A DNA stretch of 64,000 bases, taken from contig OX359270.1 of NCBI GenBank assembly GCA_947179155.2, forward strand, positions 25,755,556-25,819,555, given 5' to 3'. This document shows positions 1 through 12,349 of this stretch, piece by piece. Positions within the stretch are counted from its first letter, which is position 1. The number at the start of each line of letters is the position of its first letter. The notes below the pieces were generated by a model. The model was not told the DNA's origin and ran no database searches. It worked only from the letters and a program-made list of their open reading frames with translations. Made by a program: the position numbers and the translations under genes. This DNA comes from Hedera helix (lineage: Eukaryota; Streptophyta; Magnoliopsida; Apiales; Araliaceae).

Positions 1-289
1 TAGTTGCTCTCGATATAGTACGCAAAAACACCAAAGAAATGACACGTAATTGTCCGTGCTTGAAGGCACGACATAGATTAAAATTCCAAAAATACTCTAT
101 TACCTAAAGACTCTTTACAACCTAAAATAACTTATAAATCAATTAGAATGAATCTAAACCATCCTTGTGATTTTTCGCCCAAATCAATTTGCATGTGGAA
201 ACATAACAACCGCAATACCCGAAAAACAAGAAAATGACGTCAATGCTAAAAGGGTGACCCATATTGTTTACGTGCAATTTTTTATTTAT

Positions 290-420
290 TTTTTATTATA
301 ATAATAATAATTTATTATTATTATTATTATTACTACTACTACTACTATTACTATATTATTATTATTATTATTATTATTATAATGTAGTGGTGAATTTGAT
401 TTGGACGGGAAATATGAATT
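290..420. repeat. ATT/AAT microsatellite with conserved flank
   Basis: A run of ATT/AAT triplets (about 296-380) is followed by a GGTGAATTTGATTTGGAC-like flank. The same flank with one or two changes follows the larger ATT block at about 4318-4340. The pair therefore looks like two copies of one dispersed repeat with a variable ATT core, not two independent slippage events. Confidence 0.7.
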
Positions 421-479
421 AATAGATTTTTGAAAAAAAGATGTTGAATTGGGGGGAAAAAATAAGAGATAGATTAATG

Positions 480-585
480 ACCGTTGGATGTTAAAGTTCC
501 AAATGATTTTAGACTGTTGGATGTTGAAGTCTAAATTAATTTGAGGCCGTTGGATGTTGAAGTCTTGAGATTTGAGCCGCTCTAT
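480..585. repeat. Degenerate tandem repeat, three units
   Basis: The motif CGTTGGATGTTGAAGT, with small changes, occurs three times about 40 bases apart. No coding potential is visible. Confidence 0.6.
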
Positions 586-602
586 TTTATATTATAGATA
601 TG

Positions 603-835
603 AGAAAGTATAAATCAGAATACATAAGGTACTATGATAATCTCAAGTTCAATGATCACTTATATTACTATCACTATAGGAACTCTTATTGACAGACGTG
701 TAAAACTCTATTAGGTATTCCTTTAAGCGAGTTACATGCAGTGAACTTATTCTCTAATAAGTATTGACATACTTGTTTTAGTGTCCCCACATAAATGATT
801 ATGAGATCAATCATACTTTACATGTAGTTCATATT
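603..835 (-). mobile_element. Inverted fragment of a Ty1/copia LTR
   Basis: Read on the minus strand this stretch matches about 15.84-16.08 kb. Shared elements include a GGAGACACTAA-like block, a block around AGAATAAGTTCACTGAATGTGACTC, and the segment around AATAGGAGTTCC and AGTGATCATT. It is a detached piece of the same copia LTR family in the opposite orientation. No ends or target duplication were found. Confidence 0.55.
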
Positions 836-1391
836 TTACGTACGTACAGGTCGGGAGCCTTTTTTGTAAATTTAAGTTTTGAGCTGCAATTTTGACTAGT
901 TGCAGTAGATAGAGTTTGTGTGGTTACTAGCTTTTAAAACTTTTACAATGGTAGTATTTGGTGTATTTAATGCATTTAGAATTTCAAACGCACTAAACTT
1001 ACCATACTATTTTTGGTGCTATGCGTTTGAACCTCAAAAATTGCGTTTGTAAGTTTAGTAAATTATGTTTGAAATAAGTTAACTTCTAAGTAAATAAGAT
1101 TTCAATGTGTATTTGAATTTTCAAATGTACTAACAGTGGCGGAGTTGCTTTAAGGGGAGCATAGGCAACTAACATGGTCAAATTTTTTTCCCAAGGATTT
1201 TTTTTTAATTTTTTTTTTTAAAGAGTATAGGAGCAAAATGTAAGTCAATAAATTTGAATGAGCAAACCTACAGAGAGGTTGAACTTAAATGGGGCAATGA
1301 ATATTATTAAAAGTACACTTTATAACCAAATGAGAGATAAATGATTGATGATTGTTTAGTTATTTACATTGAAAATAATGTATTTTGAATT

Positions 1392-1951
1392 AGGGGTGTA
1401 TAAACAGGCAGTCTGGTCTGGTTTAATCTTGTCAGACTTTGATCGTTAACTAAATCAGGTCAAACTTTGACTTTAAGTTTGTCAGGCCAGGTAGGACCGG
1501 GCTCTGGCTCTTAAAAGGAAGTCTGTGTAGCCTACAAGCTAGACCCAAGTTGGTCCGGTCCAACACACCCCCTTTAATTTGTTTTTACTTTAAATCAAGA
1601 ATGCATAATTAAAATTTTAAATTTTATTAATATATTAATTAAAATTAATATATTATAAGAATGAATAAGTAAAACTAATGTAATAATTAAAACTAGTAAG
1701 CGTTAGGCATGCTTAATTGTAGGCCAGACCAATACAGACCATGTCATAGACCAAGCTAATCCCAGGCTTGAGGTCGGGGCGAACCTAGACTTTTGACAAG
1801 CCGGGCTAGAGCAGATAAAGTGGTCAGAATGATGACCTTTTAAGAGCTTCAAAATTGGACCTTGACCAAACTGGATCTTGATCAGGTCAAGTAGGACTAA
1901 GGCCGAAGAATCAGGATAAATCTCAAGACTCGGATTTTTTTTGCATGTCTA
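1392..1951. mobile_element. Non-autonomous hAT-like element
   Basis: The left end reads AGGGGTGTATAAACAGGC. The right end, read in reverse, is TAGACATGCAAAAA, a weak inverted repeat typical of hAT ends. The interior is rich in GGTC, GACC and CAGG words, as in other non-autonomous hAT elements. Flanking 8-mers TTTGAATT and TTTGAAAT differ at one base and are a plausible target duplication. There is no transposase ORF. Confidence 0.5.
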
Positions 1952-2400
1952 TTTGAAATTATCGATAATGAAATTATCATAAAATATTTTTAAATTATGG
2001 AGTCTAGTTAAATGACACTATAATTTGTAAACAATATTATGTTTAGTTAATATTTGAACACGTCGTAATTTAAGAGTTTACCGTATTTAAGTTTTATTTA
2101 TTTTATGAATTTATTTATTAAAATCTGTCTCTAGCGTCAACATATCTTGGCTCTGCTCCCGTGCACCAAACACAAAGCATATGAAATATTTTCGAAGGTT
2201 AATGGTTTACGGGTCATACTGCCCATATCCTATAAAAGAATACAATTTTCTTAGTAAAGCCACTTTTCTACTTTTTACACTTTTTCCTTTTGCAGGCGGA
2301 ACTAGAAAAGGAGTGATATGTAGGTCTGATATAATTTGTTGGATTTGTCAAACCATATATCACTATCATAATTTTTTCCTACGATTGTTATAATAAATAT

Positions 2401-2657
2401 TACTCTCTCCGTCCAATAAACGTTTTAATTTGATTTTAATCGTCAAATTAATTGTTTTTAATATAAATAATTAAAAATATTTATATAAAAATTTTAAATC
2501 ACACAACTTAACATTAGTAGTACATTTTTTATAGTTTATTATGATTATAATTTTTTGGCATATATCTTGAATTTTCTTAAAAATTTATTAATTATAAAAA
2601 TTATTAAATTGACTATAAAAATCAAATTAAGACGTTTATTATGAGATAAAAAGAGTA
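2401..2657. mobile_element. Stowaway-like MITE
   Basis: The left end is TA-CTCTCTCCGTCC and the right end reads back as TACTCTTTTTATC, with a shared TAAACGTTTTAATTTG-like inner arm in inverted orientation. TA dinucleotides at both ends fit the Tc1/mariner (Stowaway) target. It is AT-rich, about 255 bp and non-coding. Confidence 0.6.
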
Positions 2658-2814
2658 CATTTTAACTCTAGTGGATCATGGATCAACACAAGTACAATTT
2701 GATATAACTAATGTAAGTAAAGGTTGTACAATTACATCAAAAACTAGTAAACAAATGAAAACTGATATTTTCATAGTATTATTTGTTATCTTTGTATGTG
2801 GATTTGATTTTTTT

Positions 2815-2975
2815 TTTTATACCTATAATGACTGTTTTAAAACCGTTGCTATAAACGTATGACAACATTTTTCATATGTAAAGTGTAGTAATAAGTCTAT
2901 AACGACGATTTTAACATGTAAAATATAGTCATAAGTATATTATGACGGTTTTAAAACTGTCGTTATAAGCAAAAA
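2815..2975. mobile_element. CACTA-like subterminal repeat fragment
   Basis: Alternating forms of ATGACGGTTTTAAAAC and its complement appear at both sides of a short spacer. Such GACGGTTT/AAACCGTC arrays are common beneath the ends of plant CACTA elements. No intact CACTA terminus is visible, so this is a fragment. Confidence 0.4.
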
Positions 2976-3599
2976 ATGAGGTCCAAATACAAAAATAACA
3001 TTTGTTACTGTAGAAAAAACATTTCCCTAAACCATTTTATTGTTTTCACAATTGTTTTTATATCTTTTTATTGACATTAGTGTAAAGTAATAAAATATTC
3101 TCAAAGTTGTCGTCGTAATTGATTATAATCATCTATCAAACTAAAAACTTTTATTTCTTCCGTTCCAAAACTATAGTTGTATTTTAATTTTGTGAGTCCA
3201 ATTCCAAAAATCTTAGAATTCACTCAACACAGAGTTATTTAGTTTTAATAAAAATGTAATTTTAGGTAACTATAAAGTATTACTAATTATTATTTTTTGT
3301 TTCTTTTATCATCTTTGTTTTCTTTAAGAAATTAAAATAAAATCTTGTGAATTTTGACTTTTTGAATTTCACAAATTTAATTATAAAAAGTCAAATGAAT
3401 TTCACAAATTTGACATTCTATGAAACTTGTGATCTTACAAATTTTATTTTAAGATGCAACTTGGTTTTTTTCCCCGTAATTCCGAATTTTATTTTCGTTT
3501 AATTCTCCCAGACCATCTGATGCATAAGAACAGACTGCAAGAATATACTCAAAAATCTGCCTTGCCACTTCTTATTTATAAAATACTAGTAATTGCTCG

Positions 3600-3722
3600 T
3601 ACATAAAGGTACTGTATAATAAAAAATTAAATTAAAATTTAAAAAATAAAAATAATATTATTATCTGTATTATTATTAACAAAATTATAAAATATAAAAA
3701 TTATAAATATTATTATTATCGC

Positions 3723-3756
<34 letters not shown>

Positions 3757-4069
3757 AGTATTATTATAATTATTATTATCGATATTATTATTACTATTAT
3801 TATTATTGTTATCGATATTATTATTATTATTATTATTATTATTATCATTATTATTATCAGTATTATTATTATTATTATCGGTATTATTATAATTATTATT
3901 TTTACTATTATTATTATTATTATTATTATTATTACTAACAAAAAATTATATTAAAATTAGATTAAAATTCAAAAAATAAAAAAAATATTATTATCTGTAT
4001 TATTATTAAGGAAATTATAAAATATAAAAATTATAAATATTATTAGTATCCCTATTATTATTATTATCG

Positions 4070-4108
<39 letters not shown>

Positions 4109-4122
4109 TAATAATAATACCG

Positions 4123-4153
<31 letters not shown>

Positions 4154-4320
4154 TTAATTATTATTATTACCATTATTATATTTATTATTATTACTATTAT
4201 TGTTATTATTATTACTATTATTATCGATATTATTATTATTATTATAGATATTATTATTATTATTATTACTATTATTGTTATTACTATTATTATTATTATT
4301 AATAATAATATTATAATGTA
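3600..4320. repeat. Large (ATT)n block with internal duplication
   Basis: About 700 bp are dominated by ATT/AAT triplets with occasional ATC/GAT. A unit beginning TTAAATTAAAATTTAAAAAA with a non-repetitive AAAATTATAAAATATAAAAA section occurs at about 3620 and again at about 3955. The block therefore grew by a roughly 335-bp duplication as well as by slippage. Poly-Ile and poly-Asn readings on the minus strand are artefacts of the triplets. It ends about 125 bp upstream of the PPR start. Confidence 0.8.
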
Positions 4321-4485
4321 AAGGTGAATTTGATTTAGACAATTTTTTTTTTTATGAAATAAAATATGAATTATTAAATTAAATTAAAAAAATTTGAATC
4401 GTTTTTGTGTTTTTAAATTTAAAATAAGTTATCTTTTATTACATAGATGTGCCAATATGTAATTCCACTGTGTAAAGATGTAAAA

Positions 4486-6624
4486 ATGGCCGGCTTATTC
4501 CCTTTACGCCGTCGTCTTCTACACCACTACACCGGCGCGCTCAAAACTCCATCGGACGAATCCCAAGCTTTAACAACCAAAATCCTTTCACTCCTCAACT
4601 CTGGCCGCCTCCCGAAAGCGGTGTCTGTTCTCTTTGCTTCCCCTGTACCCTTCTCTTTCTCTCTCTATGCTCATCTCTTACAGCTTTGTGCTGTAAATCG
4701 CGCCATTGTCGAAACCCGAAAGGTAGAATCTCATTTGATCACATTCTCACCAACCCCACCGGCATTTTTGCTGAACCGGGCCATTGAAAGTTATGGGAAA
4801 TGTGGGTGTTTGGATGATGCTAGGGAACTGTTTGATGAAATGCCTCAGAGAAATGGAGGGTCTTGGAATGCTATGATTACGGCGTATGCTCAAAATGGGT
4901 GTGCTGAGGAGGGGTTGAATTTGTTTTTGGATATGAATAATAAGGGGGTTTTTCCGTCTGAGATTTCTTTTGCTAGTGTTCTTGGGTGTTGTGCTGTGGT
5001 TTTGGAGTTTGGTCTTTCTAGGCAAATACATGGACTTGTTCTAAAATTTGGGTTTTATGGAAATGTAATTTTAGGAAGCTCTCTTGTTGATATATATGGG
5101 AAATGCTCGGTTATGAGTGATGCGAGGAGATTGTTTGAAGAGATTGAGAACCCCAATTTGATATCTTGGAATGTGATTGTGAGGCGGTATCTTGAGATGG
5201 GTGATGGAAAGGAGGCGGTAGTTATGTTTTTTCAAATGATTCGGGAAAACACTAGGCCTTTGAACTTTACGGTGTCTAATGCTCTTATTGCTTGTTCAAG
5301 AATATCTGCTCTTAAGGAGGGGATTCAAATTCATGGATTTTCTATTAAGATTAATTTTGGAGAAGATGATGTGGTTTTAACCTCTCTTATTGATATGTAT
5401 GTGAAATGTGGAGTTTTAGAGAATGCTCGTGCAATTTTTGACATGCTCGGTTCCAAAAATTTGGTTCACTGGACTTCAATGGTATCAGGGTATGCAAAGT
5501 ATGGGAGAACTCGAGAGGCGAGAGAGTTCTTTGATGAGATGCCGGATAAGAATGTGATCTCATGGAATGCAATGCTGGCTGGGTACACACGTTTTTCGCA
5601 ATACGAAGAGGCATTGGACTTTGTTTTTCTGATGCGTAAAGAGACTGCAGACATCAACTATGTCACGGTTGGGTTGATTCTACATATGTGTGCTGGCCTT
5701 TCAGATGTTGAATTGGGGAAACAGGTTCATGGGTTTATCTATAGGCATGGTTATTGTTCTGATATCTTTGTTGGCAATGCCCTGCTTCATATGTATGGAA
5801 AATGTGGTAACTTGAGAAGTAGTAGAGTTTGGTTCCACCACATGGGTCATTTACGGAATGATTTTTCTTGGAATGCTGTAATGACTAGTTTTGCTCGTCA
5901 TAAGATGAGTGAAGAAGCAATGGCGATTTTTTGGGAGATGGTAGCTGAGAGTAAGACAACACCAAGTAATTATAATTTTGGAACCCTTTTGGCTGCTTGT
6001 GCAAATATATTTGCACTTGGCTTGGGCAAACAGATCCATGGGTTTATGATCAGGAATGATTACAATATAGATATTGTAGCTACAGGAGCTTTGGTTGACA
6101 TGTATTCAAAATGTCGCCGTATTGAGTATGCATTCAAGATTTTTGAAGAAGCAGCTTACCGCGATGTGATTCTCTGGAACTCCATGATGTTGGGATGTTG
6201 TCACAATGGGAAGGGTGAAGAGGTTCTTGAGCTGTTTGAGTTGATGGAGGATGAAGGCATCACGCCAGACAATACCACCTTTCAAGCTATCTTGCTAGCA
6301 TGTATTAATGGGGCTCGAGTTGAGTTGGGTAGGCAGTATTTCGATGCTATGAGCAATAAGTACTATATAATACCTCGTTTGGAGCATTATGAATGCATGA
6401 TTGAGCTCTATGGTCGGAATGGGTTCATGGATGAGCTCGGTAATTTTGTAAAGAATATGCCATTTGAGCTCACTGCTCCAATGTTGATTAAAGTTTTTGA
6501 TTTTTGTCGAGAACACGGACACTTGAGTTTGGGAGAATGGGCAGCTGATCAACTCAATGAATTGAACCCATCAGTTCCATTCCGATTCCAACTCCTTGAT
6601 AAATCCAGCTTCTCTACGTGGTGA
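4486..6624 (+). CDS. Pentatricopeptide repeat (PPR) protein, PLS class
   Basis: Intronless gene for a 712-residue PPR protein. PPR proteins bind organellar RNA and act in editing, splicing or stability in mitochondria or plastids. Repeats run almost end to end, with hallmark phrases SWNAMITAYAQNG, ARELFDEMPQRN, SLIDMYVKCG, SWNAMLAGYTR, GKQVHGFIYRHGY, ALVDMYSKC and LWNSMMLGCCHNG. The mix of 31-, 35- and 36-residue units (P, L, S) marks the plant PLS subfamily. There is no C-terminal DYW deaminase; the protein ends FQLLDKSSFSTW. An upstream in-frame ATG at 4447 would add 13 residues. I prefer 4486 because its context (AAAATGGC) is better and the next residues, AGLFPLRRRLLHH, look like an Arg-rich organelle presequence, more likely mitochondrial. 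From memory it resembles Arabidopsis At3g26540. No disabling lesion was seen. Family is certain; the exact orthologue is not. Confidence 0.95.
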   Translation: MAGLFPLRRRLLHHYTGALKTPSDESQALTTKILSLLNSGRLPKAVSVLFASPVPFSFSLYAHLLQLCAVNRAIVETRKVESHLITFSPTPPAFLLNRAIESYGKCGCLDDARELFDEMPQRNGGSWNAMITAYAQNGCAEEGLNLFLDMNNKGVFPSEISFASVLGCCAVVLEFGLSRQIHGLVLKFGFYGNVILGSSLVDIYGKCSVMSDARRLFEEIENPNLISWNVIVRRYLEMGDGKEAVVMFFQMIRENTRPLNFTVSNALIACSRISALKEGIQIHGFSIKINFGEDDVVLTSLIDMYVKCGVLENARAIFDMLGSKNLVHWTSMVSGYAKYGRTREAREFFDEMPDKNVISWNAMLAGYTRFSQYEEALDFVFLMRKETADINYVTVGLILHMCAGLSDVELGKQVHGFIYRHGYCSDIFVGNALLHMYGKCGNLRSSRVWFHHMGHLRNDFSWNAVMTSFARHKMSEEAMAIFWEMVAESKTTPSNYNFGTLLAACANIFALGLGKQIHGFMIRNDYNIDIVATGALVDMYSKCRRIEYAFKIFEEAAYRDVILWNSMMLGCCHNGKGEEVLELFELMEDEGITPDNTTFQAILLACINGARVELGRQYFDAMSNKYYIIPRLEHYECMIELYGRNGFMDELGNFVKNMPFELTAPMLIKVFDFCREHGHLSLGEWAADQLNELNPSVPFRFQLLDKSSFSTW

Positions 6625-8520
6625 TTAGACAGGCTCCATTGCTTTCGGAGACGTCCAAACCATTCCGTTGGAATCTGAATCTGTCCTTTCCCATTGGCTT
6701 TAACGGCAAGAAGATTAAGAAAAACAGCCAAACAATACTCTGGCTTGAATTGTTTAGATACTGGAAACCAGAACAGCCAAATTTTAATTTGTTGGTTTGT
6801 CGATGAAGGGAGTTAGACGATCGGTGCTTCATCCAAACAGGTGCCAGCAATCCTAGGTTGGGGGGGGGGGGGGGGGCGATAGGAGAGAGACTTGTACGAG
6901 TCAGAAAGGTAAGGAAGAGAGAGGTGCAAATTAGAAACCGTGTCTATTTGTTTAAAGAAAATAAACTCCTTCTCCATGTTGGCAAGGACACTTGCAGATT
7001 ATTGAGATTACTGATACAGGCTATGGAAACTACTTAGATTACTGATACAGGATATGGAAAATACTGAGATTACTACAGGATATATGGAATGAATCTTATT
7101 TAATCAAGATATACGGAATGAAGCTTATTTAATCAAGATACAGTAAACTGGCTGGTGAGGAAGAAAAATAATGTGATATTATAGGAGAATAGAGTTGTCC
7201 TGCTCTTTGCTAACTGAGTATTTATATGTAAACTGCAATTTCATTTCTGGCATAGTTTTTCCTAGACATAAGGAGTTTTAGCTTTAGATAGGCTAACCCA
7301 GTTGAAATTGCTGATGTTTATGTTAAGTGTTGAAAGCTCTATATCCCGGAGATTTAGATACAGGGCTGACAATACTGAAATCTTGAATCATGCAATAAAC
7401 AAATAGATATTGGGGTGATTAGAGAAAGATTTGATACAGAATAGCTTATGAGTCAAAGGCGAAGAAAGCTTGCAGCATTGTACAGTGAAAGTCTCTTGCA
7501 ATTGAACAACAGCCATTGAGGTAATTAATTCATTTTTAAATTGTTATTTATAGCGCATAAGTACACATGCTTATTCAGTTTGTAACATCATATATCAAAG
7601 GGAAGAATCTATCATCAAAGTTGTGTAAAACACATTGATGTGGTCTAATCATCTGATGAGATTTTGTTATTAATTGGACACCAAAATAGTTGCACGGTAA
7701 TTGATTTTTTGCTATTTGAGTTGAAGAGCAGAAAAAATTATGAGAGAATTATTACTACTTCCTAAACATATCAAATTACTGAATATTTTTTTTGCATCCT
7801 ACTTTGGATAGTTGGATGGATTCTTCAGGCTTCTGAAATTCAAGGGCACTTGAAGGTCAGTGAAATAGTTGCAGAGAAAATGAGGATTTGGAACCACAGT
7901 CATGAAAGTGCAGTTACTTCCTGCCTTAGAAAGGAAAAGTTATTGTAGCAATATTCCCATGTCACCACATAAATGTAAAAGTTATTGAACAAGCACAATT
8001 TGTCATATATGCTGAAAAGTTTTAGTTAGGTAGAAAGAGTCATTTCTCTAATGTAGAGGGAGGACTAAAGTCAGCCACATGGTATTCAAGATGTTTCATT
8101 TAAAATCTTGCTTGAAACTTGGTGTAAATGTTATTTCCATTGGTAAATCAAACAAGTGTCGCATAGACACATAAGTGCATTCTTAAACGTGTTAACCGAA
8201 TCCTCCTCTTCTTTCAAGTATGTCCATCTTGATAGGGTTGATTTCACTTCCTTAAAAACTTGCACCTTCCTTCATCTAAATGATATCCATCCAAACACTG
8301 TTAAAAATTTCAAGCAGCAAAGAAAGATTAGATTTCATTTGATGATGAAAAGTTATCATTGAGTTCAACTAGCATATAGATAGAGAGACTAACTTAATTG
8401 AGTTTGATGTGTCACTTTTCTTCATCCTGTAATTGGTTTTGCTTTTCTTTTATATTTAGTAAGGTAAGCATCTTGTTCTTGTTATAAATCATATAGAAAA
8501 TTTCATGTTGTCCATGGTAG
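6625..8520. other. Non-coding stretch downstream of the PPR gene
   Basis: No gene is recognised. It holds a G homopolymer at about 6859-6876. At 7000-7145 there is a degenerate tandem repeat in which GATTACTGATACAGG-ATATGGAA and TATTTAATCAAGATA blocks recur. The rest is unique-looking AT-rich sequence. The first few hundred bases probably contain the 3' untranslated region of the PPR transcript. Confidence 0.5.
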
Positions 8521-8528
8521 ATGTTTCA

Positions 8529-8815
8529 TAAACTCCCTCCATCCCGAATTAGGAGTTATATTTGAATAGTTGTCTTTTTATTTATTTATTTTTTTAATGC
8601 ATATTAAGATTATCCTAGGATACACTTGGATTTTTTTTTTCAATATATTTTTTTCTTTTTTCCCCCAGTTATGATTCTGGGACTAAATTTGTTTGGAAAA
8701 ATTTATCGATTTTTTTTTGTTTATGTAAGTGTGTTCTTAACGAGCCTTAATGTGGGTAAAACACATTATTATTAACAAGTCAAAATTGTGCTTGCATTTT
8801 TGGATAGAGGAAGTA
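8529..8815. mobile_element. Stowaway-like MITE
   Basis: The left end is ACTCCCTCCATCCCGAATTAGGAG. The right end read in reverse is TACTTCCTCTATCCAAAAATG. These are decayed versions of the CTCCCTCCGTCCC terminal repeat. No ORF. Confidence 0.45.
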
Positions 8816-9922
8816 TATTTTAAAAAATCGTGATCATAATTCTTAACTGCAGGTAGTACACTTGAAGGAGATAATGACCACCTCCACAATTTGGCAGAGA
8901 TGCCATACATGCCTTTGGTAAAGACATGAATGCTAATATTGTACATAATGCACAGAGCCATTTTGTAAATTTTATGGTTTGAGCTGAGATTTTGACCACT
9001 TGTAGCATATGCAGTATTTTTGAAGGTCAATGCTGCCTATATCCCAAAAAGGAGTACCATTTTCAAAGTAAAATGCAATGAAAGTAGACTCTATTGGTTT
9101 ATTTTTTATTTATTTATTTTAACATCAGCAGCTAACAAGCAGATATTTAGTCATATATATGCTTGAGACACCTCCTGCCCTCTGATCTTGAAAAGATTCA
9201 ACATCGATGAAGCTGACGATTATACATTGTTTTAATTCTTTTTTCTTTCCTTCTCAATTTTAAGTGAATTCTTTTGCTGGGAAGCTTTAGGGACTCGAAA
9301 CCTGGAATGTGCTCAGCAATTAAGCTTAGTCTCGAACATTAATGCTAGAGGCCCCAAGACCTTTCACAAAAACATATTTATAAAATGATGTGCTTGAATG
9401 TGATTGCTTATTACTATTGGTCATAAAGCGAATAAAACAAATCAATAAACAAATCTGTATACATATTATTGTTATATTCGACGAAAAATTTATATTTATA
9501 TTAAATATTCAAATATATAGATACATAAATAAGAGAATATAAAAATTAATTTTTATATTATTATTTTATTTTATTACTCGCGATAGTAGTAATTCACATT
9601 TAATATAAAATTATTTGACATATAAGTCACTTTCTGAATAACTGTACTAGATGTGTTCCAGGAAAAGAGCCGTAAAAATATTTTATTCCATAAAAAAGAG
9701 TTCTTGTTTTATTAACTGTAGCACGTGTAAAATAAAACAATATGCTTAAGTTTGTTCTCACAAATTCAACGTCATCCCGTTAGTACTAGACTAGCAACTT
9801 GATATTTTAAAAATTAACATGAAACGAAAGTACATTGTTAATATTGTTAGAATTATTTTTTTGATAAGTAATTTTAAAAATTTAATAAAATAAGATTATT
9901 TTTATAGTTTTATACAAAATAA

Positions 9923-9928
<6 letters not shown>

Positions 9929-9976
<48 letters not shown>

Positions 9977-10170
9977 AAGTTGTGTACCTACACGGTAGGC
10001 CTTTAGCGACGGTTAGAATGGCTATGGCGACAGTACTATAAAAAAAACTGTCGTCATAGCAATTAAAATCGTTGTCAAAAGTTTACCGTATAGGTACACA
10101 GCTGTGTACCTACATATATCCCATATATATATATATATATATATATAATTATATATATATATATATATAT
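9929..10170. mobile_element. CACTA-like hairpin element inside TA arrays
   Basis: Between two long TA microsatellites (about 9929-9974 and 10126-10170) lies an imperfect inverted repeat of about 140 bp. The outer arms are GTGTACCTACACGGTAGGC and the complement of ACCGTATAGGTACACAGC. The inner arms are built on GGCTATGGCGACAGT and ACTGTCGTCATAGC. The inner words resemble those at 2.82-2.96 kb. It can fold into a long hairpin and is probably a MITE related to CACTA elements. Confidence 0.5.
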
Positions 10171-10937
10171 AATTAATATAAATTGTTACTTAGTACTTGA
10201 TTAGATTAACGCGTTTGAATATTCAAGTATCTTCAATATCTTACTTCCTATGACCTCATGTTAAAATTAGAGTGTGGTCTCTAAAACACCAATTTAAAAA
10301 AAAAAAATTATATATTTTTCCTAGGAAGAGAAATAGTATATGTTATTTGGTCTTTACTCTGATTTTGAATAATAACATCTTATTCTTACGTATTTGATCA
10401 ATAATATATTTATATTCTTATTGATCATTATCTCTCTAATAAAATTGATTCATATTAGGCTAGGATGGGGATTCTAAGAGATTCCTATTCTGATTCCAAT
10501 ACTTATTTATATATTATTATCTAATAATAATATACTAAATAAATATTAATTAAAATTAATTCCACTAAATAATTGTAATTTCCCTTCAGTCCATGAATTA
10601 ATTAAAATAAATCATTTACTAATAAACTGTAAATATTTCTTTTATAGATGTACACAAATATTTCAGAATTAAATGTAATCTTAATATACTTAAACTAATT
10701 TTATAAATTCATAATTTATCTTCATTTGATCATAAATTGATTTAAAAATTAAATCAATAATTTTAATAATAAATATTAAAAGACTTGACCAAGATTCTAT
10801 GATTAATAATAAATTATCTTATGAAAAATCTTATAGATATTTTGACAATAATAATGTTCTTGATATTAATTAAATATATTAATTAACATTCCGAGGTATT
10901 AATTAAAATAATACAATTTCACTCGTTAGAATATTAA

Positions 10938-11003
<66 letters not shown>

Positions 11004-11620
11004 TAAGAAACATTCACAAATTAATATTTATGTGAAAATATTTTATAAATAAAATATTATCACATGATCCGTTTAATGCACACCGTTAATGAACTAGTCC
11101 TTTAATTAGAAATCTAACTTCCATGATTAAGATAAATTATCTCTATTAAAGCTTTATAACGTACATGATAATATCTCCAAATTATCATAGGTTATAAATC
11201 ATTATATCTTTATTTATATATATTACATATGATTTATATATTCTGTATATAATGCTTATTTATACACATAAATCATAATATATATAAATTTGGAGTTTTA
11301 TGTAAAAAAAATAAATGACTATTTAATGAATGACAAATGATATACTTTTATTAATAAATAAATGTCTAACATAAATAAATAGATAAATAAAATTTTTATA
11401 AAAAAAATCTAATAAATATTTACAAATTTTATAAATGAGACTCTTTTTATAAATATGTATGAAGTAATTAATAACAAAAAATACAAACCACGATTGAACA
11501 AACAAAATTAAACCGACCAACAAACACTACACCATTTAACCAAACCAGCCAAAGCAAGTGGGGACGAAGACGACAAGATCAAAACTGAAAGTTCCAACTT
11601 CATCACTCTTCCACAAAAAG
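10171..11620. other. AT-rich stretch, nothing recognised
   Basis: Very AT-rich sequence with a pure TA run at about 10941-11000. No coding, repeat-terminal or RNA signature was found. Short ORFs here are low-complexity Ile/Tyr/Phe readings. Confidence 0.5.
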
Positions 11621-12349
11621 GCATTTGGATCCTAAAAATAGAACGTCTCCAATTATTGTTCTTTTATGGAGCTCAACAAAATATGGAGATAAATTTTAAT
11701 TTTTAAGAAATAAAGTCGCATGAAATTTCTAACATATCATTACTTTTATACAGATATAGATTAATTAATTAATATTATGTCACCACCATTAGACACGTAG
11801 TTAAGGATATGTTTGAAAAAAATAAAAATATCTTTAAAAAATTAGATTTGGGGAGGGTTTTTTTCCCCTCTTTTGAAGAGACCCTCCCTAGCTTTTTTTG
11901 ATTATCGTTAGCCGTCGTATTTTCTCCTTTCATGGAGTTTGTTTTCCCCTTTTGTAGGATTTTGTTTTCTCCTAATTTGTGATTAGATCTCTTGTTCTTT
12001 CTCTACTCTTATAACAGTCTTTTTTCCCCTTTTGGGAGCTTAAATTCTCTCTATATAGAGAGTTGATTTTATTTATAGTAATAGATGAGTGATTGTAAAT
12101 ATGTTAATTAAATATACGATGCGGGAAGTCACATGTTTACCTTGGTTATGTCCTAATTGTTATTTTATTTATGTTTACCTCATGAAAATTTATAATCAGA
12201 TTTCATTTTAGATAAAATAGGTATCCTCTCAACTTTATCGTACATTAATTTGAATATTTCATTTAACGAATGAATTTCTCTTTGTATTGTCATCGGCGTT
12301 TGTCAAAAAAATAAATTAATCCATAATGACTCTTCCCTAAAAATTAAAC

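Noticed and set aside
3639..3941. Minus-strand 100-residue poly-Ile ORF and nearby poly-Asn ORF
   Set aside because: They are translations of the (ATT)n block; no real protein composition.
4747..6850. Several 60-94-residue minus-strand ORFs over the PPR gene
   Set aside because: Antisense shadows of a strongly coding, biased-codon gene; no homology recognised.
11860..12313. Possible LINE or SINE tail (GGGAGGGTTTTTTTCCCC ... GTTTGTCAAAAAAATAAA)
   Set aside because: No RT, no internal Pol III boxes and no target duplication could be seen; too little to call an element.
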